Below, in pieces: positions 5,526-7,578 of a stretch of 7,578 nucleotides of DNA. Both the position numbers and the translations under genes were made by a program. How positions within the stretch are numbered: position 1 is the stretch's first letter; every line of letters begins with the position of its first letter. Source of the stretch: Minisyncoccota bacterium (GTDB lineage: Bacteria > Patescibacteriota > Minisyncoccia > Phycocordibacterales > Phycocordibacteraceae); NCBI GenBank assembly GCA_018062165.1, contig JAGOSU010000033.1, positions 1 through 7,578 on the forward strand, in the 5' to 3' direction. The notes beneath the pieces are model-generated. The model was not told the DNA's origin, did no database searches, and saw nothing but the letters and a program-made list of their open reading frames with translations.

Positions 5526-7406
5526 CTACTCTTCTTTTGGTTTTTCTGTGAACTCAGCGTCCGTAGGGCCCGCTTCAGGAGGAGGCGTCTGTTTCTCTTG
5601 CTCCGCCTTCATCATGATTTCTCCTATCTTCTGCATAGAAGCGGAGAGTGCCTCAGATGCGCTCTTGATCGCAGCGACATCCTCTCCTTCACGTGCCTTC
5701 TTAAGAGCGTCAATCTTCTCGTTCACATCCTTTACCACTTCCTCCCCAGCTTTCTCACCGTGATCTTTGACTGCCTTCTCTGCGGTGTACACCATCTGCT
5801 CAGCGATGTTCTTGGTCTCAATGACCTCCTTACGCTTGGCGTCCTCTGCTGCGTGCACCTCAGCATCCTTCTGCATCTTCTCGATATCTTCCTTAGAAAG
5901 TCCGGTCGAGCCTTCGATGCGGATGCTCTGCTCCTTACCAGAGGTCTTCTCCTTAGCTTTCACCGTAAGGATACCGTTGCTGTCGACATCAAAGGTAACT
6001 TCCACCTGCGGCATTCCGCGAGGAGCTGGCGGAATACCATCAAGGTTAAAGCGACCAAGTGACTTGTTGTCAGCGGCCATAGCGCGCTCACCTTGCACGA
6101 CGTGAATCTCTACCGATGGCTGGTTGTCAGACGCAGTTGAGAAGGTCTGGGAACGCGAGGTTGGCACCGCAGTGTTGCGGTCAATCAACTTGGTGGCCAC
6201 TCCTCCCATAGTTTCAATCGAGAGTGCGAGCGGAATAACATCAACGAGCAGAATATCCTTCACGTCTCCCTGGAAGATGCCGGCCTGTACAGCGGCACCT
6301 ATGGCAACCACCTCATCCGGGTTCACGTCCCTGTGTGGATCACGGCCGAAGAGCTCCTTCACTTTTGCCTGAATAAGCGGCATGCGGGTCTGGCCTCCAA
6401 CGAGAATCACTTCCTCAACTTCAGATGCCTTCATGCCAGCTGCCTCAAGGGCGCGCTTGGTGATGTCCATAGCACGAGTAATGTATTCCTCTGCAAGGGA
6501 CTCAAGCGTTGCGCGGGTAACCTTCACGAGAAGATGCTGCGGCGTGCCGTCACTTCCAACGGTGACGAACGGAATGTTTGCTTCAGACTCAGTGGCGGTC
6601 GAAAGCTCAATCTTTGCCTTCTCAGCAGCCTCATCGAGGCGCTGGAGCGCGAGCGGGTCCTTGGTGACGTCGATACCGGATTGTTTCTTAAACTCGTCAG
6701 CGAGGTAACGCACCAGTTTCTGATCGATGTCGCGACCTCCCATGTGAGAGTCGCCGTCCGTACTCTTCACCTCAATGACGTCATCCCCCACTTCAAGAAT
6801 GGAGACGTCGAAGGTTCCTCCTCCGAAGTCGAAGACCGCAATCTGCTGGTCCTTCTTCTTACTAAAGCCGTAGGCGAGGGCTGCCGCCGTTGGCTCGTTG
6901 ATGATGCGCTTCACATCAAGCCCTGCAATCTGGCCAGCGGCCTTGGTAGCTGCGCGCTGCGCGTCGTCAAAGTAGGCAGGAACCGTGATGATGGCCTCCG
7001 TAATCTTTTCACCAAGCTTGGCTTCTGCGTCTGCCTTGAGCTTGGAGAGAATCATCGCAGAAACTTCCTCAGGGCGGTAATCCTTGTCTCCCAAGTGCAC
7101 CATGGCGCCGCCGTCAGGTCCGCTCTTTATCTCGTAGGGCACGATGCCCTTGTCGTTTTGGACCGCCTCATCGTCAAAGCGATGTCCCATGAAGCGCTTG
7201 ATACCGTAGACGGTGCTCTTCGGGTTCGTGATGGCCTGGCGCTTGGCAAGAGTGCCCACCAGACGTTCGCCGTTCTTAGCGATTGCGACTACCGAAGGAG
7301 TGGTGCGTCCGCCTTCCGCGTTTTCAAGCACGCGCGGCTCGCCGCCCTCCATGATTGCCATCGCTGAGTTGGTCGTTCCAAGGTCGATTCCGAGAATCTT
7401 TGCCAT
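5526..7406 (-). CDS. dnaK: Molecular chaperone DnaK (Hsp70)
   Basis: ATP-driven cytosolic chaperone that binds exposed hydrophobic segments of client proteins, working with DnaJ and GrpE. The 626-residue frame is full length (E. coli 638). The nucleotide-binding domain shows GIDLGTTNS at 6-14, the catalytic Lys70 in GIKRFMG, IINEPTAAALAYGF at 168-181, DFGGGTFDVSIL at 193-204 and VGGQTRMP at 336-343. The interdomain linker is ILLVD (385-389), followed by a substrate-binding beta domain and a helical lid from about residue 500. The C-terminus ends in DAEFTEKPKEE, keeping the DAEF element common in bacterial DnaK. After the linker, IPLALSIET replaces the near-universal TPLSLGIET. The ATG at 7406 has no clear Shine-Dalgarno. 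The gene lies behind a promoter at 7470-7498 and ahead of dnaJ; no grpE or hrcA is visible beside it. Confidence 0.98.
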   Translation of the reverse strand: MAKILGIDLGTTNSAMAIMEGGEPRVLENAEGGRTTPSVVAIAKNGERLVGTLAKRQAITNPKSTVYGIKRFMGHRFDDEAVQNDKGIVPYEIKSGPDGGAMVHLGDKDYRPEEVSAMILSKLKADAEAKLGEKITEAIITVPAYFDDAQRAATKAAGQIAGLDVKRIINEPTAAALAYGFSKKKDQQIAVFDFGGGTFDVSILEVGDDVIEVKSTDGDSHMGGRDIDQKLVRYLADEFKKQSGIDVTKDPLALQRLDEAAEKAKIELSTATESEANIPFVTVGSDGTPQHLLVKVTRATLESLAEEYITRAMDITKRALEAAGMKASEVEEVILVGGQTRMPLIQAKVKELFGRDPHRDVNPDEVVAIGAAVQAGIFQGDVKDILLVDVIPLALSIETMGGVATKLIDRNTAVPTSRSQTFSTASDNQPSVEIHVVQGERAMAADNKSLGRFNLDGIPPAPRGMPQVEVTFDVDSNGILTVKAKEKTSGKEQSIRIEGSTGLSKEDIEKMQKDAEVHAAEDAKRKEVIETKNIAEQMVYTAEKAVKDHGEKAGEEVVKDVNEKIDALKKAREGEDVAAIKSASEALSASMQKIGEIMMKAEQEKQTPPPEAGPTDAEFTEKPKEE

Positions 7407-7469
7407 ACAGTGTAAGTATTACGCCGTCCCTATTAATATTGCCTGAATTCCCTACGCACTAATCCCCGT

Positions 7470-7498
7470 AGTTTACACCCAGAGATTTCTGGGTTCAA
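7470..7498 (-). promoter_or_regulatory. Likely dnaK promoter with an inverted repeat in its spacer
   Basis: On the minus strand, TTGAAC (7493-7498) and TAAACT (7470-7475) are separated by exactly 17 bases; each matches the vegetative consensus at four of six positions. Transcription would start near 7463, leaving a leader of about 57 bases before dnaK. The -35 box lies eight bases past the stop codon of the upstream gene. No CIRCE element (TTAGCACTC with its inverted copy) is present. Confidence 0.55.
7477..7494. repeat. Perfect 18-base inverted repeat, putative operator in the dnaK promoter
   Basis: Seven-base arms ACCCAGA and TCTGGGT flank a four-base centre. The repeat fills the spacer between the -10 and -35 boxes and shares two bases with the -35. 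That placement is typical of a repressor site. As RNA it would form a seven-pair hairpin, but no T-run follows on either strand, so a terminator for the upstream gene is less likely. Confidence 0.55.
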
Positions 7499-7505
7499 GT
7501 CTTTG

Positions 7506-7578
7506 CTACTTGTGCGTGCTGAGCTCCTTCACGTGCTCTTCGAGTGCCTCGATGGAAGCCTGATAGTCGAGGATACTT
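7506..7578 (-). CDS. Partial gene upstream of dnaK, last 23 residues
   Basis: A frame open from the right edge ends in TAG at 7506-7508. The visible tail includes DYQASIEALEEHVKEL, a charged amphipathic helix with heptad-like spacing, ending in STHK. It does not resemble the beta-domain end of GrpE, which usually reads like a VLRPAMV segment, or the end of HrcA. The family cannot be named from 23 residues. It is on the same strand as dnaK, 99 bases upstream. The evidence is only frame openness, helix-like composition and the sensible position of the stop just before a promoter. Confidence 0.5.
   Translation of the reverse strand, partial: SILDYQASIEALEEHVKELSTHK

Noticed and set aside
6333..7367. 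A 344-codon open frame on the plus strand opposite dnaK
   Set aside because: Long antisense frames opposite dnaK are a known artefact of its codon pattern and have led to a spurious 'NAD-specific glutamate dehydrogenase' annotation. The translation is Arg/Leu/His-rich with no domain, and dnaK on the other strand is certain.
7475..7505. tRNA-like T-loop string GGTTCAAGTC on the plus strand upstream of dnaK
   Set aside because: The flanking bases do not form the five-pair T stem, and no acceptor, D or anticodon arms are present. The inverted repeat fits a promoter operator better.
7407..7505. CIRCE element or sigma-32 type promoter before dnaK
   Set aside because: No TTAGCACTC/GAGTGCTAA pair and no convincing heat-shock sigma boxes are found; the boxes seen look vegetative.
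1..7578. Mobile elements, CRISPR arrays or phage genes
   Set aside because: No direct repeat series, transposase, integrase or phage motif was seen on either strand; the region reads as a compact chromosomal housekeeping segment.

Overview
All eight genes supported here (six complete, two cut by the window edges) lie on the minus strand, so transcription runs from right to left. Gaps are short: the longest is about 128 bases, in front of speD, and several genes abut or overlap. No tRNA, rRNA, CRISPR array, insertion sequence or transposase is visible. The window suggests a small-genome bacterium of the candidate phyla radiation (Patescibacteria, most likely a Parcubacteria-like lineage). This is inferred from compact gene packing, a truncated class I aldolase, a short SpeD-family decarboxylase of the type common in those phyla, and a membrane-anchored, cysteine-rich orphan protein. 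The standard bacterial code fits: TGA, TAA and TAG all serve as stops, so this is not a TGA-recoded lineage. Base composition looks close to 50% GC by eye. The taxonomic call is an inference and has not been checked by search.

Layout in transcription order. At the right edge is the last part of an unrecognised gene (7506-7578). Next comes a 99-base gap holding a convincing promoter with a perfect inverted repeat in its spacer, then dnaK (5526-7406). A terminator-like hairpin and a hairpin around the ribosome binding site separate dnaK from dnaJ (4401-5468). A second promoter with a consensus -10 box precedes a class I fructose-bisphosphate aldolase gene (3337-4344), whose stop codon overlaps the start of a 174-residue membrane protein gene (2813-3337). 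A leader with several short palindromes follows, then a three-gene cluster: a SpeD-family pyruvoyl decarboxylase (2289-2684), a 294-residue orphan (1395-2279) and an EamA/DMT-type transporter (476-1393). At the left edge is the N-terminal part of a secreted or membrane-anchored protein with ten cysteines (1-399), which runs off the window.

How the genes may work together. DnaK and DnaJ are the Hsp70 and Hsp40 partners of one folding machine; the third partner, GrpE, is not encoded next to them here. The aldolase serves glycolysis or gluconeogenesis and is probably co-translated with the membrane protein. The decarboxylase, orphan and transporter are spaced as one operon. They could form a small amine-producing and amine-moving module, but the substrate is unknown and the decarboxylase may not be a true AdoMet decarboxylase. 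The most interesting items are this cluster, the operator-like repeat inside the dnaK promoter, and the possible temperature-sensitive hairpin over the dnaJ start.
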